A stretch of 64,000 nt of DNA, taken from positions 42,331-106,330 of the forward strand of contig JAFXBF010000017.1 in NCBI GenBank assembly GCA_017516745.1, read 5' to 3'. The notes beneath the pieces were generated by a model, which saw only the letters and a list, made by a program, of their open reading frames with translations, made no database searches and was not told the DNA's origin. A program made the position numbers and the translations under genes. This document shows, piece after piece, positions 43,698 through 52,857 of the stretch. Source of the DNA: Clostridia bacterium. GTDB lineage: Bacteria; Bacillota; Clostridia; Oscillospirales; Acutalibacteraceae. Numbering within the stretch: the first letter of the stretch is position 1; each line of letters begins with the position of its first letter.

Positions 43698-44750
43698 TTA
43701 CATTTTATCAATTTCAAGTAATAATTCTTCAACAAGATTTTCTTCGGGAACTTTTCTGATTATCTCGCCTTTTTTGAAAATCAGTCCGCAGCCGTCACCG
43801 CCTGCAATGCCGATATCCGCTTCTCTTGCTTCGCCGGGGCCGTTTACGGCACAGCCCATTACGGCTACCTTGAGCGGCTTTTTGCAGTCTGCAAGGGCTT
43901 TTGTTACTTTGTCTGCAATTTCAATCATATTGATTCTCGTTCTTCCGCATGTGGGACAGGAAACGATTTCAACACAGTTTTCTCTTAAATTAAGCGCTTT
44001 TAGTATATCTATGCCTGCCTTGATTTCTTCAACAGGCTCATCGGTCAGCGACACACGGATGGTATCGCCTATACCGTGAGCAAGAAGCGAACCGATACCT
44101 GCGGCAGATTTGATTATACCCATATGCTTTGTGCCTGCCTCCGTTACACCGAGGTGAAGCGGATAATTGCACATCTGTGCCACGGTTTCGTAAGCACGCA
44201 CGGTGTTCTGTACGCTTGATGATTTAATGGAAATAACAATATCGTTAAAATCAAACTTTTCAAGTAAAGAGGCGTGATACATGGCACTTTCAGCCATTGC
44301 TTCGGGTGTAGGACCACCGTATTTTTTGAGCAGCTCTTTTTCAACAGAGCCCGAATTAACACCAATTCTTATCGGCACGCCTGCGTTTTTACAAGCATCG
44401 GCAACAGCCTTTACCCTATCCTCAGAGCCGATATTACCGGGATTTATGCGTATTTTGTCTACACCGGCGCTGACACATTCGAGCGCAAGTCTGTAATCAA
44501 AATGAATATCCGCAACAACGGGTATTGATATATTGCTTTTAAGCTCACTGATAAGTTTAACCGCTTTCATATCCGGCACAGCAGCACGGACAATGTCGCA
44601 GCCTGCCGATTCAAGTTCTTTTGCCTGCGCTATACTGCCCTCAAAATCGTCCGAACGGCGGTTGAGCATAGACTGAACGGCTATAGGCTCAGTTGAGCCT
44701 ATATATATATTACCTATTTTAACACGAGGTGTTTTTCTTCTGTCAAACAT
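43698..44750 (-). CDS. ispG: 4-hydroxy-3-methylbut-2-en-1-yl diphosphate synthase IspG
   Basis: A 350-aa [4Fe-4S] enzyme of the MEP isoprenoid pathway. The N-terminal barrel (VKIGNIYIGSTEPIAVQSM) is followed by the cluster-binding Cys residues in CPTCGRTRINM and MGCAVNGPGEA. It converts MEcPP to HMBPP. It lies downstream of dxr, the first MEP step, in the same gene series. Confidence 0.97.
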   Translation of the reverse strand: MFDRRKTPRVKIGNIYIGSTEPIAVQSMLNRRSDDFEGSIAQAKELESAGCDIVRAAVPDMKAVKLISELKSNISIPVVADIHFDYRLALECVSAGVDKIRINPGNIGSEDRVKAVADACKNAGVPIRIGVNSGSVEKELLKKYGGPTPEAMAESAMYHASLLEKFDFNDIVISIKSSSVQNTVRAYETVAQMCNYPLHLGVTEAGTKHMGIIKSAAGIGSLLAHGIGDTIRVSLTDEPVEEIKAGIDILKALNLRENCVEIVSCPTCGRTRINMIEIADKVTKALADCKKPLKVAVMGCAVNGPGEAREADIGIAGGDGCGLIFKKGEIIRKVPEENLVEELLLEIDKM

Positions 44751-44767
44751 TTCGTTTCCCTCTTATA

Positions 44768-45838
44768 TTATCCTTTAATAAATTTAAAGATGTCGCTGAA
44801 GGATACAACCGCCATAAAGACAAGCAGCAATACAAGACCTGCCGCATGAATCCAGCTTTCGTATTTCTGCGGAACAGGCTTGCGGAATATCATTTCAATA
44901 AGCATAAAGAACAGTCTGCCGCCGTCCAATGCAGGAACGGGAAGCAAATTGAAAACGCCGATATTGATTGATATAAACGCCATAATGTTGATAAGTGCGG
45001 AATAATCTGTCGATTTCTGCGAATCCTCAACCGTTTCGGCAATTATACCGACTGTACCTATAACACCCGAAACATCCTTAATTCCGTATTTGCCGCTAAT
45101 AAGGTCGCCAAGGCTCATCCACACCATACGGGCAACGGAAACGGTCTGTTTCAACGCAGCAGAAGAAACTGACAGAAATGTTTTATCTACACCTACAATA
45201 GTCATATCGTAGACAATTTTTGTTTCGCCGTTTTGCTCTACAGTTGTAAATTCAATGCCGCTGATTTCCTTTTTCTCTCCGTTTCTTTCAACGACAAAAT
45301 CCATCTTACCGTCATCATCGGTAAACATAAGATATGAAATATCATTATCAGAAAAGACGTGTCTGCCGTTGATTTCTTTGATTACATCCTTTGCCTGCAA
45401 ACCGCTTGCTTCAAGCTGTGAACCCTCTTTGAAGGAGTGAATCTGTGTTGTACCGACAAGATTCTGCTGCGAAATCAGCACGGCAAGAAGTACGGCACCG
45501 AGAATAATATTAACTACAGCACCTGCAAGCACAACAAGAAAGCGCTGCAAAACAGGCTTGTTGCAGAAGGCTCTGTCATCCTTGCTGTCCTCGTCCTCGC
45601 CTTCCATACTGACAAAGCCGCCAATGGGAAGAAGACGAAGAGAATATTGGGTTTCCTTACCCTTCTTTTTGAGAATTGCAGGACCCATACCTATTGCAAA
45701 CTCATTGATTCTGATTTTGAAAAGTCTGGCTACGCTGAAATGGCCTAATTCGTGTGAAATGATAATAACGCCGAAAAACAGAATTGCGAAGATTATCGGC
45801 CAAGCCTTATCCCAGACTGCGGAAATTGACAAAAGCAA
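44768..45838 (-). CDS. rseP: RseP/RasP site-2 protease
   Basis: A 356-aa intramembrane metalloprotease with HELGHFSVARLF (HExxH), a central PDZ domain (GSQLEASGLQAKDVIKEING) and the second motif NLLPVPALDGGRLFF. It cleaves anti-sigma factors and signal-peptide remnants within the membrane. The cdsA-dxr-rseP order is conserved in Bacillota. Confidence 0.95.
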   Translation of the reverse strand: MLLSISAVWDKAWPIIFAILFFGVIIISHELGHFSVARLFKIRINEFAIGMGPAILKKKGKETQYSLRLLPIGGFVSMEGEDEDSKDDRAFCNKPVLQRFLVVLAGAVVNIILGAVLLAVLISQQNLVGTTQIHSFKEGSQLEASGLQAKDVIKEINGRHVFSDNDISYLMFTDDDGKMDFVVERNGEKKEISGIEFTTVEQNGETKIVYDMTIVGVDKTFLSVSSAALKQTVSVARMVWMSLGDLISGKYGIKDVSGVIGTVGIIAETVEDSQKSTDYSALINIMAFISINIGVFNLLPVPALDGGRLFFMLIEMIFRKPVPQKYESWIHAAGLVLLLVFMAVVSFSDIFKFIKG

Positions 45839-45889
45839 CTTATTGCTTCCTCCTTAATGTTTCATCATTTACTCTTAAATATATAAACT

Positions 45890-47038
45890 TTATATATTTG
45901 TCAGCACAAATTCACGTGCCCACTTATCTGTTTCAAGTACATCACTTAAAGTATATTCACTTATTTTCGGAGAATTCTCAAAAGCTTTGCCGACAAGACG
46001 GGCAATATCCAGAAAGCCTATTTTTCCTGCACGGAAAAGCTCATTTGCCTTTTCATTTGCTGAATTAACAACGGCCGTGCAAAGACCGCCTTTTTCTATT
46101 GCACTTCGGCAGATATTGATACATTCAAATGTTTCATAATCAGGCTCGTCAAAGGTCAGAGTTTTCCACTCTTCAAGCCTTAATTGTCTGACGGGTGAAA
46201 CAAAACGCTCCGGATAAGTTAAAGCATACTGTATCGGTATCCTCATATCGGGCACACCTAACTGTGCAATAACGGAATTGTCAACATATTCAATCAAAGA
46301 ATGGATAATGCTCTGCCTGTGCACAACAATATCAACATCCTTCGGTGAAACATCAAACAGCCATACTGCTTCGATAAGTTCAAGACCCTTGTTCATCATT
46401 GTAGCAGAGTCTATGGTTATTTTTGCACCCATACTCCAGTTGGGATGCTTCAAAGCATTTTTGACGGTTGCATTTTTCAGTTCATCTTTAGTTTTACCGA
46501 AAAAAGGACCGCCCGAAGCAGTGAGAATAATTCTTTTAAGCTCTTTTTTGTCGTTCATACCCTGGAGGGCTTGGAAAATTGCCGAATGCTCGCTGTCAAC
46601 GGGAAGTATGTCAATGTTTTTTTCTTTTGCCAGACCCATAACAAGCTGACCGCCCGCAACAAGAGTTTCCTTGTTGGCAAGAGCTATTTTACAGCCTTCG
46701 TTAATTGCAGCAAGTGTGGGCTGCAAACCGGCCATACCGACAATGCTGTTCAGCACTATAGCCTGAGAATTATCGGCGGCGCATTCACAAACGCCTTCAA
46801 CGCCAGATAGAACTTTAATGTCGGTATCTGCAAGGCGGATTTTAAGCTCATTTGCCGCAGCCTCATCAGCCATTGCAACCTTTACGGGCTTGAATTCACG
46901 AGCTTGCTTTTCAATAATATCAACATTTCTTGCCGCAGTAAGTGTATTTATTCTGTACCCGTGAAGTCTTGCAACATCGAGCGCCTGCTCACCGATTGAG
47001 CCTGTTGAGCCGAGAACGGAAATTATTTTATCAGACAT
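45890..47038 (-). CDS. dxr: 1-deoxy-D-xylulose 5-phosphate reductoisomerase
   Basis: A 382-aa enzyme with NADPH-binding GSTGSIGEQALDV, the metal and substrate region PVDSEHSAIFQAL, LTASGGPF and MGAKITIDSATMMNKGLE. It commits DXP to the MEP pathway, feeding isoprenoid units to UppS. A hairpin followed by T runs separates it from cdsA. Confidence 0.97.
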   Translation of the reverse strand: MSDKIISVLGSTGSIGEQALDVARLHGYRINTLTAARNVDIIEKQAREFKPVKVAMADEAAANELKIRLADTDIKVLSGVEGVCECAADNSQAIVLNSIVGMAGLQPTLAAINEGCKIALANKETLVAGGQLVMGLAKEKNIDILPVDSEHSAIFQALQGMNDKKELKRIILTASGGPFFGKTKDELKNATVKNALKHPNWSMGAKITIDSATMMNKGLELIEAVWLFDVSPKDVDIVVHRQSIIHSLIEYVDNSVIAQLGVPDMRIPIQYALTYPERFVSPVRQLRLEEWKTLTFDEPDYETFECINICRSAIEKGGLCTAVVNSANEKANELFRAGKIGFLDIARLVGKAFENSPKISEYTLSDVLETDKWAREFVLTNI

Positions 47039-47064
47039 AATTGTTTCGCTATCCTTTCAAAAAT

Positions 47065-47101
47065 CAGCAAAAGGCGAAGCAGCTCACACAGCCGCTTCGC
47101 C
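47065..47101 (-). terminator. Hairpin with T runs between cdsA and dxr
   Basis: GGCGAAGC (47073-47080) and GCTTCGCC (47094-47101) form an 8-bp GC-rich stem with a 13-nt loop. On the minus strand TTTTGCTGATTTTT follows. It lies inside an otherwise continuous gene series, so it may be a partial terminator or a processing site that lowers dxr expression. Confidence 0.5.
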
Positions 47102-47111
47102 GCAAATTATG

Positions 47112-47969
47112 TTATACAGTAAGCTCAAGGTAAATATACAGCACTGCGTAAACAAACGGTGCAACAAAGCTTATGCTGTCCATTCTGTCCATTATTCCGC
47201 CGTGACCGGGAATAAGGTTACCGAAATCCTTAATGCCGTAATTTCTCTTGATTGCCGAAGCAGTAAGGTCACCGAGAGTACCGACAAGCGGAACTGCAAG
47301 AGAAACAAGAATCATAAGCCATACGGGAATCGGGAATGGCTTGTAACAGACTGCATTGCAGATAAACAGAGCAATAATATTGATTACCGCAGAGCCGATT
47401 ACGCCGCCGATGAGACCTTCAACAGTCTTTTTGGGACTGATTTTAGGCGACAGCTTGTGCTTACCGAACTTGACACCTGCAAAAAGTGCAAAGGTATCGG
47501 AAAAAACGGCACCTGCAAGGCAGAACCAAATAAGAAATCTCATATGGCCTCTTGTGAGAACATCGCCGTACTCGCCTACCATATTCCTCATTTTAAGGAA
47601 ACAGCCCAATGCACCGGGCAAAGCCATGCTGGCAAAAGCCGAAAGTGCGGCATGGTTGAAGGTTGTTCTGCCGAAGTCGATAAGAGTCAGCATAAGCATG
47701 GCAACAAAATAAATCATCAACGCCAAAACGGGATTGACAGATATGCCAAGCTGTGCCGAATATGCCATATATGTAATCTGCAAAGCTGAAAAACCGATGC
47801 CGAAAACGTACATAAGCTTATTAACAACGCCGAACACTTTCATCAGTTCGTAAACCGACATAAGAGAAATGGCATAAACCATAACATCGGGCAGCGGAGA
47901 GAACGTGAGAACAACGATAGCTATTCCCAGTAATCCGAAGGAAACACCGCTTATTACTCTGGTTTTCAT
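47112..47969 (-). CDS. cdsA: Phosphatidate cytidylyltransferase
   Basis: A 285-aa multi-spanning membrane protein with the CDP-alcohol signature LGDLTASAIKRNYGIKDFGNLIPGHGGIMDR split across its C-terminal third (only its ends are diagnostic: LGDLTASAIKR and PGHGGIMDRMDS). It makes CDP-diacylglycerol for phospholipids. It starts 9 nt after uppS. Confidence 0.96.
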   Translation of the reverse strand: MKTRVISGVSFGLLGIAIVVLTFSPLPDVMVYAISLMSVYELMKVFGVVNKLMYVFGIGFSALQITYMAYSAQLGISVNPVLALMIYFVAMLMLTLIDFGRTTFNHAALSAFASMALPGALGCFLKMRNMVGEYGDVLTRGHMRFLIWFCLAGAVFSDTFALFAGVKFGKHKLSPKISPKKTVEGLIGGVIGSAVINIIALFICNAVCYKPFPIPVWLMILVSLAVPLVGTLGDLTASAIKRNYGIKDFGNLIPGHGGIMDRMDSISFVAPFVYAVLYIYLELTV

Positions 47970-47978
47970 AAAATCACC

Positions 47979-48692
47979 TTACACACCGCCAAAGCGTCTG
48001 TGCCTTTTTGAATAATCTTCAATAACCTTGTCAAAATCTTCTGTAGTAAAATCGGGCCATAGCTTATCTGTGTACCAGAATTCAGAATAAGCAGCCTGCC
48101 AGATCATAAAATTTGAAAGGCGCTGTTCACCGCTGGGGCGAACAATAATATCGGGCTCGGGCTGACCTGCCGTATAAAGACCCGAGGTAATCATATCCTC
48201 TGTTATGGAATCGGGGTCAAGCTCACCTGCTGCAACGCTGTGCGCAAGGCGCTTTACGCTGTGCAGAATTTCTGCCCTGCCGCCATAGTTAACGGCGATA
48301 TTAACGGTTGTTTTTGTCTGATTGACCGATTCATTCTCGGCGGTATCAAACAAATCCAGTATATCCTCGGGCATACCCTCACGCTCACCCATATAATGCA
48401 TATGCATACCCTTTTGTGCGTTTTCTTCCTTACGCTCCTGAGCTTCGTGAAGGTAGTCACGAAAGATGTTCATTATTGCGGAAACCTCCTGTGCAGGACG
48501 CTTCCAGTTTTCTGTGGAAAAGGCGTAGAAAGTCATACTCTTGATACCGATATCGCAGCCGTATTCGCAAATTCTGCGAAAAGCATCGGCACCTGCCTTG
48601 TGACCCTCTGAACGGGAAAGACCACGTGAGGTAGCCCACCTGCCGTTACCGTCCATAATAAAGCCTATATGACGAGGTAATTCAATACCCAT
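47979..48692 (-). CDS. uppS: Undecaprenyl diphosphate synthase (isoprenyl transferase)
   Basis: A 237-aa cis-prenyltransferase with HIGFIMDGNGRWA at the N-terminus (catalytic Asp), the FSTENWKRP block and RPSGEQRLSNFMIWQAAYSEF near the C-terminus. It makes the lipid carrier for peptidoglycan. The ATG at 48692 is set by a GGAG site 7 nt upstream and by homology. The open frame extends 54 codons further upstream, but that part is the frr gene read in another frame. Confidence 0.96.
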   Translation of the reverse strand: MGIELPRHIGFIMDGNGRWATSRGLSRSEGHKAGADAFRRICEYGCDIGIKSMTFYAFSTENWKRPAQEVSAIMNIFRDYLHEAQERKEENAQKGMHMHYMGEREGMPEDILDLFDTAENESVNQTKTTVNIAVNYGGRAEILHSVKRLAHSVAAGELDPDSITEDMITSGLYTAGQPEPDIIVRPSGEQRLSNFMIWQAAYSEFWYTDKLWPDFTTEDFDKVIEDYSKRHRRFGGV

Positions 48693-48693
48693 C

Positions 48694-49248
48694 TCAGATC
48701 TCCATAACCTCTTTTTCCTTTGCTGCTGCAATGGAATCGATATCCTTAATGAACTTATCGGTTGTATCCTGAATTTTCTTTTCGCCCTGCTTGAGGTCAT
48801 CCTCTGTAATTTCGGAATCCTTCTGCATCTTCTTGAGCTTGTCAATGCAGTCACGGCGGATTGAACGGATAGCGACCTTTGAATCTTCTGCTGTTGAACG
48901 GACTGTCTTTACAATTTCCTTACGTCTGTCCTCAGTGAGAGGCGGGAAAGTAAGGCGAAGAACACTACCGTCATTCTGGGGGTTGATACCGATATCAGAA
49001 GTCTGGATAGCTTTTTCAATAGCGCTGAGAACACTCTTGTCCCACGGCTGAATTGTGAGAATTCTTGCCTCTGCAACGGAAACTGCAGCAAGCTGGTTGA
49101 TGGGTGTGGGTGTGCCGTAGTAATCTACTCTGATTTTATCAAGAACAGCGGCAGAGGCTCTGCCTGCTCTGATTGAATTATACTCGCTGTTGAGAGCGTT
49201 GATTGTCTTGCCCATTTTTTCTTCTGCGAAGCTGAATACTGTTTTCAT
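48694..49248 (-). CDS. frr: Ribosome recycling factor
   Basis: A 184-aa protein with the RRF pattern: LNSEYNSIRAGRASAAVLDK, VDYYGTPTPINQLA and RLTFPPLTEDRRKEIVK. It releases ribosomes after termination together with EF-G. It follows pyrH by 21 nt and precedes uppS by one base, the standard order. Confidence 0.97.
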   Translation of the reverse strand: MKTVFSFAEEKMGKTINALNSEYNSIRAGRASAAVLDKIRVDYYGTPTPINQLAAVSVAEARILTIQPWDKSVLSAIEKAIQTSDIGINPQNDGSVLRLTFPPLTEDRRKEIVKTVRSTAEDSKVAIRSIRRDCIDKLKKMQKDSEITEDDLKQGEKKIQDTTDKFIKDIDSIAAAKEKEVMEI

Positions 49249-49269
49249 AATCTGATTTCTCCTTATATT

Positions 49270-49971
49270 TTATTCTGTTACGAGTGTGCCTATTTTTTCG
49301 CCCTTGATGGCGCGGATTACGTTCTGAGAATCTGTAAGGTCGAAAACAAGAATATCAATGGAATTGTCACGGCAAAGCGAAGCTGCCGTACTGTCCATAA
49401 CCTTGAGACCTTTCGTAAGTACTTCCGTGTGGGTAAGTGTGTCGTACTTAACGGCATCGTCAAACTTGTTGGGGTCTTTGTCGTATACACCGTCAACATT
49501 GGTTGCCTTGAAATAGACCTGAGCACCGATTTCGGCAGCCCTGAGTGCTGCAGTAGTATCTGTTGAGAAGAACGGACAGCCTGTACCGCCGCCGAAGATA
49601 ACTACCCTGCCCTTTTCAAGATGTCTGACAGCCTGCTGTTTATTATACGTTTCGCAAAGCTGAGGCAATGAAACAGCGGACATTACTCTTGCATCAACAC
49701 CGACCTGTGAAAGATAATCTCCCAAAGCCAATGAATTCATAACTGTTGCAAGCATACCGATGTGGTCAGCCCTGGTTCTGTCCATATTTTCGCTTGAACG
49801 TCCACGCCAGAAGTTGCCGCCGCCGACAACTACGCCGACCTGAACGCCAAGATCGCAACACTCTTTAATTACACGGCAGACAGAAAGCGTTGTTTCGTTG
49901 TCAATGCCGTGTCCCTTGGCACCGGCAAGAACCTCGCCGCTTACCTTTAAGAGGATTCGTTTATAAGACAT
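49270..49971 (-). CDS. pyrH: UMP kinase
   Basis: A 233-aa amino-acid-kinase-fold enzyme with [47 protein letters not shown] and the phosphate-binding C-terminal part. It makes UDP from UMP. In many Bacillota rpsB-tsf lie upstream; here a lipoprotein gene does. The promoter at 50012-50040 therefore starts the cluster. Confidence 0.97.
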   Translation of the reverse strand: MSYKRILLKVSGEVLAGAKGHGIDNETTLSVCRVIKECCDLGVQVGVVVGGGNFWRGRSSENMDRTRADHIGMLATVMNSLALGDYLSQVGVDARVMSAVSLPQLCETYNKQQAVRHLEKGRVVIFGGGTGCPFFSTDTTAALRAAEIGAQVYFKATNVDGVYDKDPNKFDDAVKYDTLTHTEVLTKGLKVMDSTAASLCRDNSIDILVFDLTDSQNVIRAIKGEKIGTLVTE

Positions 49972-50011
49972 TTTAACTCATCCTTTCAAAAATTTATGTT
50001 TTATCCTTATT

Positions 50012-50040
50012 ATTTTACTTGAAAAAAAGTAATAAGTAAA
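50012..50040 (-). promoter_or_regulatory. Probable promoter of the pyrH-frr-uppS cluster
   Basis: Minus-strand TTTACT (50035-50040), a 17-nt spacer and TAAAAT (50012-50017) lie about 40 nt upstream of the pyrH ATG. The surrounding 100 nt are very AT-rich and hold no other feature. Confidence 0.5.
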
Positions 50041-50077
50041 GAGAAACTTTAAAAGTTTTATAGATTTTACCAAAAAA

Positions 50078-52327
50078 TCAGTTAACTCTGAAGAAATTAA
50101 GCGGCTCAACAGTAATACCGCCTACAGTTACAGGCTCATTTGTATAGTTTACATACACCTTTGTCGTGGATTCAAATTCGGTGCAGAAAACATCTTCAGC
50201 TACCTTGAAATGGTCTGTAATTCTCGAATCTCTCAAATCAGCAAAAACTTCCGAAGACTGATTGTAGCAATTGTAGATGAAAGCAAGCCAGTTATCCGTT
50301 GCAAAAATCTTATTATATTCATCACTTGCATCAAGACTGTTGTTTGTCAGAACAAACGACGTAATTGCACCGTATTCAATACAGCGCAGGAACTCTTGCT
50401 TACTGTTGCTTGAAATATTTACGGGCGCACCGCTGAATTCAACTATACCGTGCAGAATGAGCTGTACGAAGGGAATTGAAACATAGCCTTCACTTTTTGT
50501 ATGCTTGCAGCTCATAGGGATATCACAGATAATGTCAGCATTCTTAAGAGAATAGAAATTACCCTTCTGAATCATAACAATATTCTGTGTTGCAAGAGGC
50601 GAAATCTTTTCATTAATAATTGAGGCAGCAAACTGTCTGTCTGTATTACCGTTGAAATCAGTATAAAGTCTTTCGCCTGCATCGGTTACACAGAAGCCCG
50701 TTGAATCGAAATCCGTAAACTTCTCAAGTGCTGACAGTACAGTTTTTTCAAGCCCCGAAAGCTCTGTGTAATATGTCTTTGAGAGTTCACTTGCAAAGCC
50801 GGTTTTGGTAAATATGGTTTCTCTGTCGAAAGTGGTTTTTGACTCAGTAAGATTGCCTATAGCGTTCTTACCTGCATTTTTGCCGCTTACCAAAGAAATA
50901 TCAACAAATATATTGAAGTTAAGACCTGCAGCATAATCATTGAGTGCGCTGAAATCCTTTTCTCCGCCAAGTGAATTGAGCAGCTTTGCATTACGTATAT
51001 TTTCGGCATCAAGTCCTCCGCTTAAAGCACCGCTGTAGCGCAGATAAACATTATTGATACCCTTTGATTTGATACGGTTGAGGATATCCTGTGCCTGGGA
51101 ATATGTTGTAAGCTTTTTATTAAAGCCGAAAATTCCGTCTTTTTTTGCCTGACCTATAACATTTACAACCAAAGGCATTGCATCAGCCGAAAGCAGACCG
51201 GTAGAAGAAAGAGTATAGTTTCTGATAAACTGCTCTCTGCAAGCCGCCGCAAGACCCGAATAGGTTGCATCGGCACCGCTTAAGAATCTGTAACAGATTT
51301 CGATTGTACCCGAATAAACACACTCCGAGAAAATCTCATCATCACCGTCAATCTGTGAAGGTGTTATTATGAAGCTTGCACCGACACGGTCAAAAGCACT
51401 GCCGTTGTGAGCCTTTGCAGCATTTATTTGCGCAACAGCATCACCCTTTTCAATTATAGCCGCAAAAGCATCGTTGCCGCTTCTGACACCGAATGCAGGT
51501 ACAACTGCTTCAAGAGGTGTAGTACCGCCGATATCGTTACCGTAAACAGCAATGCTTACTGGCTCAAGAGCCTCATCACAGGCGGTATCTATTATAGCAC
51601 CGCTTCCGTCGGGAACGAGAAGAAAATCTCCCTGCTGTGCCGCAGCAGAAGCACCGAAATGTTCAAGGAAGCCGATACTTACAAGAACATCGTCTTCGTT
51701 ACCGAGGTTAACCCAATCGAGTGAGGCGTAAAGACAGCCGTCCTTAAGTGTATAGCAGACTGTTACTTTAAAGAGAATATTATCACCAGCAGCCTCGGAA
51801 TAAACTTCGTCGGATGCGGCTGCATCAATATCTTTAAGTAGCGCAGGCATATCAGTAATATAATAGACTACCGTAAATCCGTCCTTGGTATTGGCTCGGG
51901 AAACTGTACCGTTGGAAACACAGCAATCCTGCGAATTGAGAATGTATCTGCTTGTATCATGTATTATTTCAAGGCTTACGATTTGAGCCTCATCGGAGAG
52001 TGTTTCGCCCTCAGAGTATTCGGGAAGCGCCGACCAGAGCTTACTGCTGTCACTGTTTCCGTTAACCCTGACACCGACAGAACTGCTGTTTTCATCAAAC
52101 AAAAGCGTAATAAGACCCGAAGTGGCTATTTCAGTAAGATTTTCGGAGTTGAAGTAATGCGCAGACATATCCGTAGATTCGGGATATACAACGGGTGCAC
52201 CGACCTTAAGCTTCAGCAGTGAATCTGCTTTTCCGCCGCAACCGCAAAGGCTGACAAGCAACAATAAGGCAGACAAAGTTGCACAAAGTCTGACCGCAAA
52301 ACTGTGTGTGTTAGATGGTTTAGTCAT
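50078..52327 (-). CDS. DUF5696-family lipoprotein
   Basis: A 749-aa protein with a lipoprotein signal (LLLLVSLCGCGG, lipid-anchored Cys near residue 29). It ends with the DUF5696 pattern KVYVNYTNEPVTVGG. The central part (INNVYLRYSGALSGGL onward) looks like a TIM-barrel-type glycoside-hydrolase relative. The ATG at 52327 has a GGAG site; the longer frame has none. The family is common in Paenibacillus and Clostridia, has no settled function, and probably acts on or senses envelope glycans. Confidence 0.82.
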   Translation of the reverse strand: MTKPSNTHSFAVRLCATLSALLLLVSLCGCGGKADSLLKLKVGAPVVYPESTDMSAHYFNSENLTEIATSGLITLLFDENSSSVGVRVNGNSDSSKLWSALPEYSEGETLSDEAQIVSLEIIHDTSRYILNSQDCCVSNGTVSRANTKDGFTVVYYITDMPALLKDIDAAASDEVYSEAAGDNILFKVTVCYTLKDGCLYASLDWVNLGNEDDVLVSIGFLEHFGASAAAQQGDFLLVPDGSGAIIDTACDEALEPVSIAVYGNDIGGTTPLEAVVPAFGVRSGNDAFAAIIEKGDAVAQINAAKAHNGSAFDRVGASFIITPSQIDGDDEIFSECVYSGTIEICYRFLSGADATYSGLAAACREQFIRNYTLSSTGLLSADAMPLVVNVIGQAKKDGIFGFNKKLTTYSQAQDILNRIKSKGINNVYLRYSGALSGGLDAENIRNAKLLNSLGGEKDFSALNDYAAGLNFNIFVDISLVSGKNAGKNAIGNLTESKTTFDRETIFTKTGFASELSKTYYTELSGLEKTVLSALEKFTDFDSTGFCVTDAGERLYTDFNGNTDRQFAASIINEKISPLATQNIVMIQKGNFYSLKNADIICDIPMSCKHTKSEGYVSIPFVQLILHGIVEFSGAPVNISSNSKQEFLRCIEYGAITSFVLTNNSLDASDEYNKIFATDNWLAFIYNCYNQSSEVFADLRDSRITDHFKVAEDVFCTEFESTTKVYVNYTNEPVTVGGITVEPLNFFRVN

Positions 52328-52428
52328 AAATATACTCCTGTGGATTAAATCTTGTAATCTGTAAAAAACTTTCCTATTAAGTGAAAATATAAGCATATTT
52401 CAGGCAAGAATATATGCAGGTGATGATT

Positions 52429-52857
52429 TTGAAAAAACTTAAAGAATATTCATTTATTTACTGCCTTGGTGCCGTACTGTACAGCGGAATTGAAATAGCT
52501 TTCCGTGGCTTTACGCATTGGACAATGGCACTCACGGGAGGCCTTGCGTATCTGCTGATATATATTACGAGCTTCAGAATTAAAGCGAAAGGACTTTTTG
52601 TCCGCTGTCTTTCCGGTTGCGGAATAATCACTGCGCTTGAATTCATTGTCGGCTGTATAGTAAACCGAAAGCTTCATATGAACGTATGGGACTATTCACA
52701 AAGACCCGGGCATATCCTCGGACAAATATGCCCGTTATTCTGTGTGATATGGTTTTTGTTGAGCATTCCTGCCGTCCTGCTCTCATTTTTCATCAAAAGC
52801 AGACTGTTTTCATCGGGCAAGCAGAAAAGCAGCATTTATCAGCTGTTTTTAAAATAG
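52429..52857 (+). CDS. CmpB-like putative ABC-transporter permease family membrane protein
   Basis: A 142-aa membrane protein with about four hydrophobic segments and the family pattern MNVWDYSQRPGHILGQICP followed by FCVIWF. It belongs to the PF06541 group of small membrane proteins; a true transport role is not shown. AGGTGA at 52418-52423 favours the TTG at 52429, although ATGs at 52414 and 52423 are in frame. It is one of the few plus-strand genes here and its 3' end overlaps the amidase gene by 19 nt, tail to tail. Confidence 0.78.
   Translation: MKKLKEYSFIYCLGAVLYSGIEIAFRGFTHWTMALTGGLAYLLIYITSFRIKAKGLFVRCLSGCGIITALEFIVGCIVNRKLHMNVWDYSQRPGHILGQICPLFCVIWFLLSIPAVLLSFFIKSRLFSSGKQKSSIYQLFLK

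Noticed and set aside
48693-48854. 54-codon N-terminal extension of uppS
   Set aside because: It overlaps frr in another frame. The ATG at 48692 has a good ribosome binding site and gives the normal family length.
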